DNA of 64,000 nucleotides from Streptomyces cavernae (GTDB taxonomy: Bacteria > Actinomycetota > Actinomycetes > Streptomycetales > Streptomycetaceae): positions 62,001 to 126,000 of the forward strand of contig NZ_RPDJ01000032.1 in assembly GCF_004023625.1 (NCBI RefSeq). The letters are read 5' to 3'. The notes beneath the pieces are model-generated. The model was not told the origin of the DNA. It saw nothing but the letters and a program-made list of their open reading frames with translations, and ran no database searches. Both the position numbers and the translations under genes were made by a program. Positions 16,331 to 24,995 of this stretch are shown here, piece by piece. Every line of letters starts with the position of its first letter. Positions within the stretch are counted from its first letter, which is position 1.

Positions 16331-18378
16331 TCCCAGACGGCGGCGGCCGTGCGGTCGTCGGCGTAGCCCTTCACCCGGACCTGGGTGTCCGCGAGGAACT
16401 CGGCGAGACCCGGAGCGGGGCTGCCGGACCAGCGGGCCGTCAGCAGATCGGCGAGGCGCTGTTCCCCGCGCAGCGGATCGGCGAGGCCGCCGCTGCACAA
16501 CAGCAGGGTGTCGCCCGGGCGTGCCACCGAGGCACGGAACCGGAAGGGTTCCCGCGGCGGTTCCGGCGCGGGCTCGTACGGGCTCGGAGGCGTCGTGATG
16601 CCGAGGTCCATGGTGAGGCGGTCGCCCTCGGGGGTCTCGTGCGGCAACGAGCCGAAGCCGACGACGGGTTCGCCCGCGGCATCCTTGACGCGCGGTTCGA
16701 TGTCCTGCCACTCGCCGTCGCGCAGCCGGAACAGTCCGCCGGGGCCCACGCCGAAGAAGACGCGGGTACGGCACTCCGGGTCGGCCGGGAGCAGCAGGCA
16801 GCGCAGGCCGGCGGTGTACTCCTCGGGCGGTAGGCCCTGTTCGGCGGCGCTGGCACGGAGTTTGCCGAGGCTGCGGTCGGTGAGGCGGTGCAGGCCCGAC
16901 TTCAACTCGCCGCGGCGCGCGGCGCGGATGTCCTCGACGAGCCGTGCGTGGCTGCGGCCGACGGCCCGGCCGATCCACCGGCAGGCCTCGGCGGCGGCCC
17001 GGTGCGCGCCCGGGGTGGCGCGGGCGCCGGTGGCCATGGCGACCAGCACCAGCGCGTCCTCGCCGCTGCCGAAACGGGCGGTGAGCAGGGAGTCCCGACG
17101 GGGCTCGCCCCGGTAGCGGGCCGAGTCCCCGCGTACGGACACGGCGCGCAGGGTGCACGCCCCGTACCGGGCGCCGTCCAGCACGGTGTCCGCCATGAGG
17201 TCGTCGAGGTCGTCCGGATCGGCGGGCGGGAGGGCGGTGGGCTCGGCGTCGTACGTGGGCGGCCCGTCGCCCACGTAGTCGGCGGACGCGTCGTCACGCG
17301 CCGACCGGACTGGACTCCGCACCGCGGTCCGCGCACCGTCCGGCACGGCCGAGGGCCCGTCAGTCGGCGGCTCGGCGAACGCGGGGGCCTCACCGCCGGA
17401 CCCCCCGGCCCGCCCGGAGCCCCCGGAAACGCCGGACCTTTCGGCAAGCCCCGAAACCCCGGCCCCCGCACGCCCGGAGACCCGGGAAGCCCTGGAACTC
17501 CCGGCCCCGGAACCCCCAGCAAGCCCAGAGCCCTCCGACACCCCGGAACCGCCTGCAAGCCCGGAATCCCCCGACCCCCCGGAGAACGGGCCGCCACCGG
17601 AAACCGTGGGTTCCGCCGGGGCGCCCGGCGGGACCGCCCCGGCCCGGGAATCCGGCGGGGCGGACTCCGCGCGGTAGCCCGGCGGTTTGGGGCCCGGAGG
17701 GAAGCTCACGGGCCCGCGCGGGTGCTCGTCCGGGGGTTCCCAGGGGGCGGGTTGGCGTTCCAGTCCGCTGCGCCGGAGCGTACGCTCCCGCCGACGGCGG
17801 TCCTGCTCCAGCTCGTCCTCGTACGACCCGCGTCCCGCACCCGCGCCCGCACTCGCACTCGCACTCGCGAGGGGCTCCGCCGCCGTGCCCCCGCGGTCGG
17901 CGTCGGCCTCCGGGCCGGGAGCCGCGGCGGGCGACCTCGGGGTGAAACCGTGCCAGGCGAAGTTCGAGTCGGAAGGGGCGGATCCGGCAGCGGGACGGTC
18001 CGGGCCCGTTGCCGGGGGCACCCCCTGACGCGCGGTCGGCGCGGCCGGAGTCGACCGCAGTGCCGCAGCAGCGGCACCGGGATCGATCGAGCCCGGATCA
18101 TTCAAGCGGCGATCGCTCAGGCCAGAATTATTCGAGCCCCGATCGGCCCGGCCAGAATCATTCGAGCGGCGATCGTTCAACCCCCGGCCGCTCAAGCCCC
18201 GATCGTTCAGGTCGCGGTCGGTCAAGCCCTCCCCACCCGACACCCCCGCCGCCGACGCGAAGCGATCGTCGAGGGAATCGGCCACCGGTGCGGGGCCCGT
18301 GTCGTCGGTGGGGTCGTCGTACAACTGCCGCCACCAGTCGTCCTCGTGACCGGTGGGCCTCTCCCCCTGCTGGCTCAT
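16324..18378 (-). CDS. PP2C-like phosphatase-domain protein with long repetitive N-terminal region
   Basis: The protein has 684 residues. The last 260 or so resemble a PP2C-type fold: VRGDSARYRGEPRRDSLLTA, then ALVLVAMATGARATPGAHRAA, CRVFF..GVGPGGLFRLRDG-like strands, GDTLLLCSGGLADPL and DDRTAAAVWE. Several metal-binding aspartates of active PP2C enzymes are not obvious, so activity is uncertain. The first 420 residues are low complexity: a run of ten pentapeptides (NDRRS/LSGRG type, residues about 50-100), then Gly/Ser/Ala arrays. ATG at 18378 (SQQGERPTGHEDDWW) begins the conserved-looking part; the frame upstream is only open. With the RsbW-type gene downstream it may form a partner-switch pair, which is inferred. 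Confidence 0.78.
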   Translation of the reverse strand: MSQQGERPTGHEDDWWRQLYDDPTDDTGPAPVADSLDDRFASAAGVSGGEGLTDRDLNDRGLSGRGLNDRRSNDSGRADRGSNNSGLSDRRLNDPGSIDPGAAAAALRSTPAAPTARQGVPPATGPDRPAAGSAPSDSNFAWHGFTPRSPAAAPGPEADADRGGTAAEPLASASASAGAGAGRGSYEDELEQDRRRRERTLRRSGLERQPAPWEPPDEHPRGPVSFPPGPKPPGYRAESAPPDSRAGAVPPGAPAEPTVSGGGPFSGGSGDSGLAGGSGVSEGSGLAGGSGAGSSRASRVSGRAGAGVSGLAERSGVSGGSGRAGGSGGEAPAFAEPPTDGPSAVPDGARTAVRSPVRSARDDASADYVGDGPPTYDAEPTALPPADPDDLDDLMADTVLDGARYGACTLRAVSVRGDSARYRGEPRRDSLLTARFGSGEDALVLVAMATGARATPGAHRAAAEACRWIGRAVGRSHARLVEDIRAARRGELKSGLHRLTDRSLGKLRASAAEQGLPPEEYTAGLRCLLLPADPECRTRVFFGVGPGGLFRLRDGEWQDIEPRVKDAAGEPVVGFGSLPHETPEGDRLTMDLGITTPPSPYEPAPEPPREPFRFRASVARPGDTLLLCSGGLADPLRGEQRLADLLTARWSGSPAPGLAEFLADTQVRVKGYADDRTAAAVWEA
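18081..18230. repeat. 15-bp coding minisatellite, ten units
   Basis: Ten 15-bp units run in register from 18081 to 18230, such as GATCGCTCAGGCCAG and GATCGTTCAACCCCC. They keep the reading frame of the PP2C-like gene and encode pentapeptides of the type (L/S)NDRx. Alternate units begin GATC or AATC/AATT. Confidence 0.85.
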
Positions 18379-18704
18379 GCCCCTTATTGTCCACCGCACG
18401 GGCCGTACGAAAACGGGGCATCCGGAAAACCGGCCACCGTTGCCACCCCTCGAGCGCCCTGCCGAGCGCCCCCCGCGCAACGCTTCTGCCCAGGGCGCCC
18501 GTAACTCTCCCGCAACTGCCTCGCAGCTCCCCTGCGACTCCCCCGCGACGACATAGCCTCCGCCCTGTCACCGCTCTTCGACCCCGAGGTGACACCTCGT
18601 TGGCAGAGTGGCGGGTGGTGCGGGAATGATGGGTGAGAACGGGTTCACGCCGTGGCCGTTCTCCGCCGCGGACCACCGGAAGCCCGGGGAAGGGCAGTGG
18701 TCGA

Positions 18705-19706
18705 ATGCTGGCAGCGCTAGGTCTGGACGAGACGCACGAGGCGGCGTACCGCGCACTGGTGGCGCTGGGCGCCGCCGACGTGCCCGATCTCGCGCGCCGG
18801 CTCACGCTCGGCGAGTACGACACCGAGCGCACGCTGCGCGGCCTGGAACAGCACGGGCTCGCGGCGCGGTCGTCGTCGCGCCCCGGCCGCTGGGTCGCCG
18901 CTCCGCCGGACGCCGCGCTCGGCGCGCTGCTCGCCCAGCAGCGCCACGACCTGGAGCAGGCGGAACGGACGGTCGCCCGGCTGACCGAGGAGTACCGCGC
19001 CCGTGCCATCGAGCCGGATGTGCACGACCTGGTCGAGGTGGTGACCGGTACGGCGGCCATCGCCCAGCGGTTCCTCCAGCTCCAGCTCACCGCGGACAAG
19101 GAGGTGTGCGCCCTGGTCACCGGCGTCCCGCTCGCCGTGTCCGCGCTGGACAACCACGCCGAGGAACAGGCCGTGGCCCGCGGAGTGCACTACCGCGTGG
19201 TCGTCGAGCGGGCTGTCCTGAACCGCCCCACCGGCATGGTCGAGCTGTCGGCCGCGCTGGGTCGCGAGGAGCAGGTCCGGGTCGTCGACGCCGTACCCAC
19301 CAAATTGGTGATCGCCGACGGCACACTGGCCATGCTGCCGCTGGCCTCCCGCTCCGCGCGGCCCGCGGCGCTGGTGGTGCACGCCAGCGGGCTGCTGGAG
19401 ACGCTGGCGGGACTCTTCGAGGCGGTGTGGCGGGAGGCGCTGCCGCTGCGGCTCGACGCGGCCGGCGTGGTCGGCGAGCAGCGGCCGGACGGGCCCGACT
19501 CCACCGACCTGGAGATACTCTCCCTGCTGCTGGCGGGCCTCACCGACGCGAGCGTCGCCAAACAACTCGACCTCGGGCTGCGCACCGTGCAACGCCGGGT
19601 GAAGCGGCTGATGGAGCTGACCGGGGTGACGACACGGCTCCAGCTCGGCTGGCACGCGTATGAACGCGGCTGGGTGGCGCGGGAGCGCCCGTCAACGGCC
19701 GGTTGA
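18705..19706 (+). CDS. TrmB-like/LuxR-type DNA-binding regulator
   Basis: This 333-residue protein has an HTH at each end. The N-terminal winged helix (about 5-60) has EAAYRALVALGAADVPDLARRL and a basic TERTLRGLEQHGL, as in TrmB-like Streptomyces regulators. A helical linker follows (LLAQQRHDLEQAERTVARL). A ligand-like middle ends in a phospholipase-D-like fold region (KLVIADGTLAMLPL). The C-terminal LuxR HTH (about 285-325) is STDLEILSLLLAGLTDASVA with KQLDLGLRTVQRRVKRLM. The start is ATG at 18705 after GGGGAAGGG. In Streptomyces such proteins often sit near the genes they regulate, but none here is an obvious target. Confidence 0.82.
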   Translation: MLAALGLDETHEAAYRALVALGAADVPDLARRLTLGEYDTERTLRGLEQHGLAARSSSRPGRWVAAPPDAALGALLAQQRHDLEQAERTVARLTEEYRARAIEPDVHDLVEVVTGTAAIAQRFLQLQLTADKEVCALVTGVPLAVSALDNHAEEQAVARGVHYRVVVERAVLNRPTGMVELSAALGREEQVRVVDAVPTKLVIADGTLAMLPLASRSARPAALVVHASGLLETLAGLFEAVWREALPLRLDAAGVVGEQRPDGPDSTDLEILSLLLAGLTDASVAKQLDLGLRTVQRRVKRLMELTGVTTRLQLGWHAYERGWVARERPSTAG

Positions 19707-20020
19707 CCCAACAGCAGCAGCCCACAGCAGCCCACGCGACACCCCACAGCGGCACCACGCCCCGGATCCCCGGCAGCACCCGGCCCCACTACTCGCAGCA
19801 GCACCTCGGCCCAGTACCCGCAGCAGCACGCCGAATCGACCGGCACCCGGGCCTCCGCACCCGGGCCGCGCCGCCCGCCGCAGCCCGCCGCAGCCGCCCG
19901 CAGCGCGCCGCCCGCCGCACTCTGAGGCCCGAAAACCCCCACCGGCGGACCGGCGGGCAGGCGCCACAGGGCGGGCACGCGAACCTGCGCGCTCCCCGCC
20001 GCTCCGGCACCCTTGACCCC
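19707..20020. other. Gene-free stretch, low complexity
   Basis: About 310 bases are rich in CAGCAGC and CCCGCCGC phrases (AACAGCAGCAGCCCACAGCA and a later GCCGCCCGCCGCAGCC run). No open frame here looks like protein, and there is no clear hairpin. It must hold the promoter of the DUF456 gene. Confidence 0.6.
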
Positions 20021-20503
20021 ATGGGAGTGTGGGAGCTCCTGCTGGTGGGAGTAGTGATGCTGCTCGGCCTGAGCGGGGTGCTGGTGCCCGGCGTGCCGGG
20101 GTCGTGGCTGGTGTGGGCCGCGGTCGCCTGGTGGGCGCTGGAGGACCAGTCGGGGCTCTCGTGGGTGGTGCTGGTCAGCGCCACCGGCGTGCTGCTCCTC
20201 TCCCTGGCCGTGCGCTGGCAGCTGCCGCCACGCCGGCTGAGGGAGAGCGGGGCCACGCCGCGGATGGGCGTGTACGCGGGACTGGGCGCACTGATCGGGT
20301 TCGTCGTCGTGCCGGTGCTCGGAGCGATCCCCGGGTTCGTGGGCGGGATCTATCTGTCGGAGCGGCTGCGGCTGGGCAGCCACCGAGCGGCCCGGGCGGC
20401 GGTGCGGACAGCGATGCGAGCCGGCGGCTGGAGCGTGCTGACCGAACTCTTCGCCTGCCTGCTGATCGCGGGGGCCTGGTCCGGGGCTGTTATCTGGGGC
20501 TGA
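20021..20503 (+). CDS. DUF456 small membrane protein
   Basis: This 160-residue protein has four membrane helices (about 3-38, 45-65, 85-115 and 138-158) with short loops. The glycine-rich opening (LLGLSGVLVPGVPGSWLVW) and the middle FVVVPVLGAIPGFVGGIYLSERLR match the DUF456 family. Its function is unknown. Length is normal for the family. Confidence 0.82.
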   Translation: MGVWELLLVGVVMLLGLSGVLVPGVPGSWLVWAAVAWWALEDQSGLSWVVLVSATGVLLLSLAVRWQLPPRRLRESGATPRMGVYAGLGALIGFVVVPVLGAIPGFVGGIYLSERLRLGSHRAARAAVRTAMRAGGWSVLTELFACLLIAGAWSGAVIWG

Positions 20504-20623
20504 CCCCCCACCAAACACATCGGATCTCTCCCGACTTGTTGACGATCTCCCGCGCCAACCCTACCTTGCGGCTTTGGATAGCTCCGATGAATCGTCGATA
20601 GCGGTGAGCCGCCGGGAGGCCCG

Positions 20624-23116
20624 ATGTCCACCCCGTCCACCCCGTCCACCCCGTCCACCCCGTCCGCCCAAGCCAGCAGCCCATCCAGCCAGCCGGCCCC
20701 CTGCAGCCCATCCAGCCCGCCCACCCCTTGGAGCTGCCCGACAGCCCCATCCAGCCCATCCGGCCCATCCGGCCCGTCCAGCCCGTCCAGCCCGTCCAGA
20801 CGTGCCGTCCTCGCCACCGGCTCCGCCCTCGGCGGGACGCTGATCGCCGGTGGGCTCGCCGCCCCCGCCGCGGCCGCGGCGGCACCGGACGAAGCCGGCC
20901 TCCTCGGGCGTCCGGATCCCTGGCGGACCGTACTCGACGACGCGGACATGGTCTGGCAGAAGCTGCCGAAGACCTGGTACGAGGGCCCGTACCTCGGCAA
21001 CGGATTCCTCGGCTCCGGGATCTACGCCGAGCCGGCCGACGACACCGGCGCCGTCCGGGCGATCCGTTTCAACGTCCAGCACTCCGAAGTTCAGGACCAC
21101 CGGCCGGAGTTCGGCTCGCTCTTCGGTCTGGCCCGGCTGCCGATCGGTCACTTCACGCTGGAGCCGGTGGGCACGATCACCGGGCTGGACTGGCGGCTCG
21201 GGCTGCGGAACGCGGAGCTGACCGGCACCCTCACCACCGACAAGGGCACCCTCTCGATCCGTGCTCTGGTGCACACCTCCCGCTCCGTGCTCGCCGTCGA
21301 GGTGACGCCGAGCGCGGGTGAGCGCGGTTTCAAGTGGGTGTTCCACCCCGCCGTCGCGATCAGCCCGCGCGCCGACTTCCGTCCGCTGCCGGACGGCTAC
21401 CAGGCCAACCCGCCGGCGCGGGTCGAGAAGCACGACGGCGTGTCCGCGGCCGTCCAGCCGCTGCTGGCGGGGGGCGAGCACGTCACCGCTTGGCGCGAGC
21501 GCGCACGGGGTTCCGTACGGACGCTGTACGCGCACGTGGCCCACTCGTATCCGCGGAGCACCGCCCGCGACCGCGCGCTGAAGACGATCCGCACCACATC
21601 GGCGCTGCCGTACGACGGGCTGGCGTTAACACACCGGGCGTGGTGGGACGGCTTCTACCGGAAGAGCTTCCTGTCGCTGCCCGACGCCCGCATGCAGCGC
21701 TTCTACTGGATCCAGCTGTACAAGCTGGCCTCCGCGGCCCGCCGTGACGCCCCCGTGATGGCCACCTTCGGACCCTGGCTGGAGTCCACCCCGTGGCCCA
21801 ACACCTGGTGGAACCTCAACGCGCAACTGGAGTACTGGCTGATCCACGGCTCCAACCACCTCGAACTCGACGCGATCACCAGGGCGTTGAGCGAGTTCCG
21901 GGACAATCTGGCGAAGGAGACACCGCAACCGTACCGCGGTGACTCGCTCGGTATCCCGCGCACGACGGACCCGCAGCTGATCAACGGCGCGCAGAGCCCC
22001 GTCATGGGCTACGGCGTCGGCATACCGGGTCAGAACCCGCCCGTCCCCGAGGTCGGCAATCTGGCCTGGGCGCTGCACAACGTGTGGTTGAGCTACCGCC
22101 ACACCATGGACAGGTCGATCCTGCGCGACGTCCTCTTCCCCCTCCTGCGCAAGGCGATCAACTACTACCTGCACTTCCTTCAGCCGGGCCCGGACGGCAA
22201 ACTGCACCTGCCGGCCACCTTCTCGCCCGAGTACGGCGTCGACTCCCGCGACTGCAACTACGACCTGATGCTGCTCACCTGGGGCTGCAAGACGCTGCTG
22301 GAGACCGCCGAACTCCTCGGCATCGACGACGACCTGGCCCCGCGCTGGCGCGAGGTGCTGGCCAAGCGGGTGGCGTACCCGACCGACGCCAACGGCTACA
22401 TGATCGGCGCGGACGTCCCCTTCGCCAAGTCGCACCGGCACTACTCGCATCTGCTGGCCGTCTACCCGCTGTACGAGGTCACCGGCCGCACCCCGGACGA
22501 ACGGGCCCTGATCGAGAAGTCGTTGGCGCACTGGGTCGGCTTCGAGGGCGCCCTGCAGGGTTACACCTTCACCGGCGCGGCCTCGATATCGGCACTGCTG
22601 GGCAAGGGCGAGGACGCGCTGAAGTACCTCAACGAGCTGATGACGCGGTTCATCCTGCCCAACACCATGTACAAGGAGACCGGTCCGGTCATCGAGACCC
22701 CGCTGTCCGCCTCGCAGTCCCTGCACGACATGGTCTGCCAGTCCTGGGGCGGCATCGTGCGTGTCTTCCCCGCGCTGCCCGCCGCGTGGGCGGATCTGAC
22801 GGTCCACAACTTCCGTACGGAGGGCGCCTTCCTGCTGAGCGCGGTGCGCGAGGGTGGGGTGACCCGCTGGGTGCGACTGGTGAGCGAGGCGGGCGCCCCG
22901 TGCGTCGTACGGCACGGGATGGCGGGGCCCGTCGACGTACGGGACGGTCTGGGGCGCCGGCTGCGGCACGAGACGGTCGACGACGGGACGATCCGAGTCG
23001 CCCTGCGCAAGGGCGAGTCGGCGCTGATCACCGCCAGGGGCGACCGCCCGGATCTGCGCATCGCGCCGGTCAGGCCGAACGGGCCGGCACCTCGCTGGGG
23101 GCTGCCCGCGACGTGA
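20624..23116 (+). CDS. Tat-exported GH95-like glycoside hydrolase with repeat-expanded leader; contains a TTA codon
   Basis: The protein has 830 residues. A Tat signal (SRRAVLATGSALGG, ending in an alanine run near 88) is preceded by about 58 Ser/Thr/Pro residues encoded by a 9-bp repeat, which is unusually long. The mature part resembles GH95 (alpha-L-fucosidase/galactosidase type): an N-terminal beta domain, then an (alpha/alpha)6 barrel with WWNLNAQLEYW (N397 and N399 match the two catalytic asparagines of the family), TFSPEYG with the acid glutamate, and KSHRHYSHLLAVYPL. It should act outside the cell on plant or microbial glycans. Codon 335 (21626) is TTA, so translation should depend on bldA. 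Its 3' end overlaps the convergent Ada-AlkA gene by 47 bases. Confidence 0.82.
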   Translation: MSTPSTPSTPSTPSAQASSPSSQPAPCSPSSPPTPWSCPTAPSSPSGPSGPSSPSSPSRRAVLATGSALGGTLIAGGLAAPAAAAAAPDEAGLLGRPDPWRTVLDDADMVWQKLPKTWYEGPYLGNGFLGSGIYAEPADDTGAVRAIRFNVQHSEVQDHRPEFGSLFGLARLPIGHFTLEPVGTITGLDWRLGLRNAELTGTLTTDKGTLSIRALVHTSRSVLAVEVTPSAGERGFKWVFHPAVAISPRADFRPLPDGYQANPPARVEKHDGVSAAVQPLLAGGEHVTAWRERARGSVRTLYAHVAHSYPRSTARDRALKTIRTTSALPYDGLALTHRAWWDGFYRKSFLSLPDARMQRFYWIQLYKLASAARRDAPVMATFGPWLESTPWPNTWWNLNAQLEYWLIHGSNHLELDAITRALSEFRDNLAKETPQPYRGDSLGIPRTTDPQLINGAQSPVMGYGVGIPGQNPPVPEVGNLAWALHNVWLSYRHTMDRSILRDVLFPLLRKAINYYLHFLQPGPDGKLHLPATFSPEYGVDSRDCNYDLMLLTWGCKTLLETAELLGIDDDLAPRWREVLAKRVAYPTDANGYMIGADVPFAKSHRHYSHLLAVYPLYEVTGRTPDERALIEKSLAHWVGFEGALQGYTFTGAASISALLGKGEDALKYLNELMTRFILPNTMYKETGPVIETPLSASQSLHDMVCQSWGGIVRVFPALPAAWADLTVHNFRTEGAFLLSAVREGGVTRWVRLVSEAGAPCVVRHGMAGPVDVRDGLGRRLRHETVDDGTIRVALRKGESALITARGDRPDLRIAPVRPNGPAPRWGLPAT
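20626..20800. repeat. 9-bp coding microsatellite in the leader of the GH95-like gene
   Basis: Units such as CCGTCCACC (four to five copies at 20630-20668), CCCATCCAG and CCCGTCCAG recur in frame and encode PST, PSS and PSG triplets. The repeats lie wholly upstream of the twin-arginine motif. Confidence 0.8.
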
Positions 23117-24536
23117 CGCCGTGGTGCCGGGCCCGAGTGCGGTCGGGCCGGCTCTCCCACGTCTCCAGGTGCCGCAGGGCGTAGGACCGCCAGGGCCGCC
23201 AGGAGTCGGGGGCTCCTTCGCCGGGCGGGGCGACGTCGGGGTCGCCGAGGGCGCGGGTGCGGATGGCGGCGGCCGTGGCACCGTCCATGCCCGGCAGGGC
23301 GAGCAGCGCGGTGTGCGCCGCGTCGCGGTCGGCGCCGGGGTCGAGGCGGACCGCGCCGTCGGCGAGGGCGGTGGCCAGGGCGCCGAGCGGACCGCCCTCG
23401 GCCCCGGCGAGCACGGCCGGCTCCGGGAAGAGACGCGTCAGGCTCCCCCACGGCGCGTCTAGCGTCTTGCCGTAGGACCGCACGAGCCGCCCCGCCTCCT
23501 CCGGCCCGACGAGTGCGCGGACGGCGAACTCCTCCGGGTCGGCGGCCCCCGGCGAGCGCAGCCCGGGCCGGGCGGACACGAGCGGCGCGAGCCGCGGATC
23601 GGCACCGAGCCGCTCGTCGACGGAGTAGGGATCGGCATCGAGGTCGAAGAGCCGCCGCAGCCGCTGCACGGCGGAGGTGAGGTCACGGGGGTCGCAGATG
23701 TGCAGCCGGGCGTCGAGCCAGCCGCCGGAGGGGCCGCTCCCGGTGCGCGGCGCCCGCTCCTCGACGGCGGCGACGCCGGTCCCGTACGGCAGCCGAAGGG
23801 TGCGGCGGTACGTACGGTTGCCGCGCTCACCCGTCAACTCCTCGACGCCGGGGACCGCCTCCCGCGCCAGCAGGTCGAAGACGGCACCCGCCTGGTACGG
23901 GCCCCGGTACGCCAGGCGCAGCGGGATGCCCGTGAACGGGGCGGAGGTCGTGGCGGTGGATGCCGCGGCCGGGGTACGGCGAGGGGCCGCGGCCCGCAGT
24001 TCGCTGGGGGTGGCCGCGTACACCGCCCTGATGGTGTCGTTGAACTGGCGCACGCTGGCGAATCCGGCCGCGAAGGCGATCTCGGTGATCGGCAGGTCCG
24101 TGGTCTGCAGCAGCACTCGGGCGGTGTGCGCGCGCTGGGCTCGGGCCAGAGCGACGGGACCCGCCCCGACCTCCGCGGTGAGTTGCCGCTGGACCTGGCG
24201 CGCGCTGTAACCGAGCCGCAGCGCGAGCCCGGCGACGCCCTCGCGGTCGACGACGCCGTCGCCGATCAGCCGCATCGCGCGGCCCACGACGTCGGCGCGC
24301 ACATTCCACTCGGCGGAGCCGGGCACCGCGTCCGGACGGCAGCGGCGGCAGGCCCGGAAGCCGCCGCCCTGGGCGGCGGCCGCGGTGGCGAAGAAGCGGA
24401 CGTTCCGCCGCCGGGGGGTCACCGCCGGGCAGCTCGGCCGGCAGTAGATCCCGGTGGTCCGCACGCCGAAGAAGAACTCCCCGTCGAACCGGGAGTCCCT
24501 GCTGCGCACGGCCTCGTACCTGGTGTCCTCGTCCAT
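23070..24536 (-). CDS. Ada-type methyl-phosphotriester sensor fused to AlkA-like glycosylase, HhH end deleted
   Basis: The protein has 488 residues. The N-terminal Ada Zn domain has cysteines C32, C36, C63 and C66 (TGIYCRPSC and FRACRRC), with C32 as the methyl acceptor by analogy to E. coli Ada. An AraC-type HTH follows (about 85-180, LALRLGYSARQVQRQL). AlkA_N (about 205-285) and an HhH-GPD domain make up the rest. The fusion senses and should repair alkylated DNA. The HhH motif (ALPGMDGATAAAIR) is present, but the usual segment after it, with the catalytic aspartate, is reduced to GDPDVAPPGEGAPDS and joins directly to WRPWRSYALRHL. About 20-30 residues appear to be missing, so the glycosylase may be inactive. 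ATG at 24536 was chosen; the open frame upstream is a repeat. Confidence 0.88.
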   Translation of the reverse strand: MDEDTRYEAVRSRDSRFDGEFFFGVRTTGIYCRPSCPAVTPRRRNVRFFATAAAAQGGGFRACRRCRPDAVPGSAEWNVRADVVGRAMRLIGDGVVDREGVAGLALRLGYSARQVQRQLTAEVGAGPVALARAQRAHTARVLLQTTDLPITEIAFAAGFASVRQFNDTIRAVYAATPSELRAAAPRRTPAAASTATTSAPFTGIPLRLAYRGPYQAGAVFDLLAREAVPGVEELTGERGNRTYRRTLRLPYGTGVAAVEERAPRTGSGPSGGWLDARLHICDPRDLTSAVQRLRRLFDLDADPYSVDERLGADPRLAPLVSARPGLRSPGAADPEEFAVRALVGPEEAGRLVRSYGKTLDAPWGSLTRLFPEPAVLAGAEGGPLGALATALADGAVRLDPGADRDAAHTALLALPGMDGATAAAIRTRALGDPDVAPPGEGAPDSWRPWRSYALRHLETWESRPDRTRARHHGVTSRAAPSEVPARSA

Positions 24537-24995
24537 CACGGTTCCAGTGTGCGCCGGGGGCGGGGGCCGGTCTGGCGGGAATCGGACATGACGGTGGGCG
24601 GGAACACCAGGCGCGGCGAGGCGCCGGGAGATCGGCCGCCACCTACCGGCGACCGCTGCCCGTCGGCGTACCCACCGAACCCACCGGCAGACGCCCGCCC
24701 AACGCCGAACCCACCGGCAGACGCCCACCCGACGCCGAACCCACCGGCAGCCCCTGCCCGCCGCCGGACCCACCTGGCGCCGCCTGCCCATCGGCGTGCA
24801 TCGGCCGCCGCCGGACGCCACCGCGCCGATGGCATCCAAGACGCACGCCGAACCCACGAACCCACGGGCAGGCGCCCGCCCGACACCGACCCACCGGCAG
24901 GCGCCCACCCGACGCCGAACCCACCGGCAGCCCCTGCCCCCCGCCGGACCCACCTGGCGCCGGGTGCCCATGGCGTGGATCGGCCGCCGCCGGAC
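24537..24995. repeat. Intergenic minisatellite with a 180-bp duplication and 30-bp subunits
   Basis: Between the Ada-AlkA gene and rsgA, the phrase GACGCCGAACCCACCGGCAG recurs every 30 bases or so from about 24670. A larger block is repeated at exactly 180 bases: 24721-24816 matches 24901-24993 almost base for base, including CCGCCGGACCCACCTGGCGC and the final CATCGGCCGCCGCCGGA / GATCGGCCGCCGCCGGA. The open frame through it (GRGCRWVRRRVG...) is a by-product. No gene is supported here. Confidence 0.85.

Noticed and set aside
24537..24971. N-terminal extension of the Ada-AlkA protein
   Set aside because: The extension is encoded by the intergenic repeat and reads as GRGCRWVRRRVG-type repeats. 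The Ada domain begins directly at the ATG at 24536.
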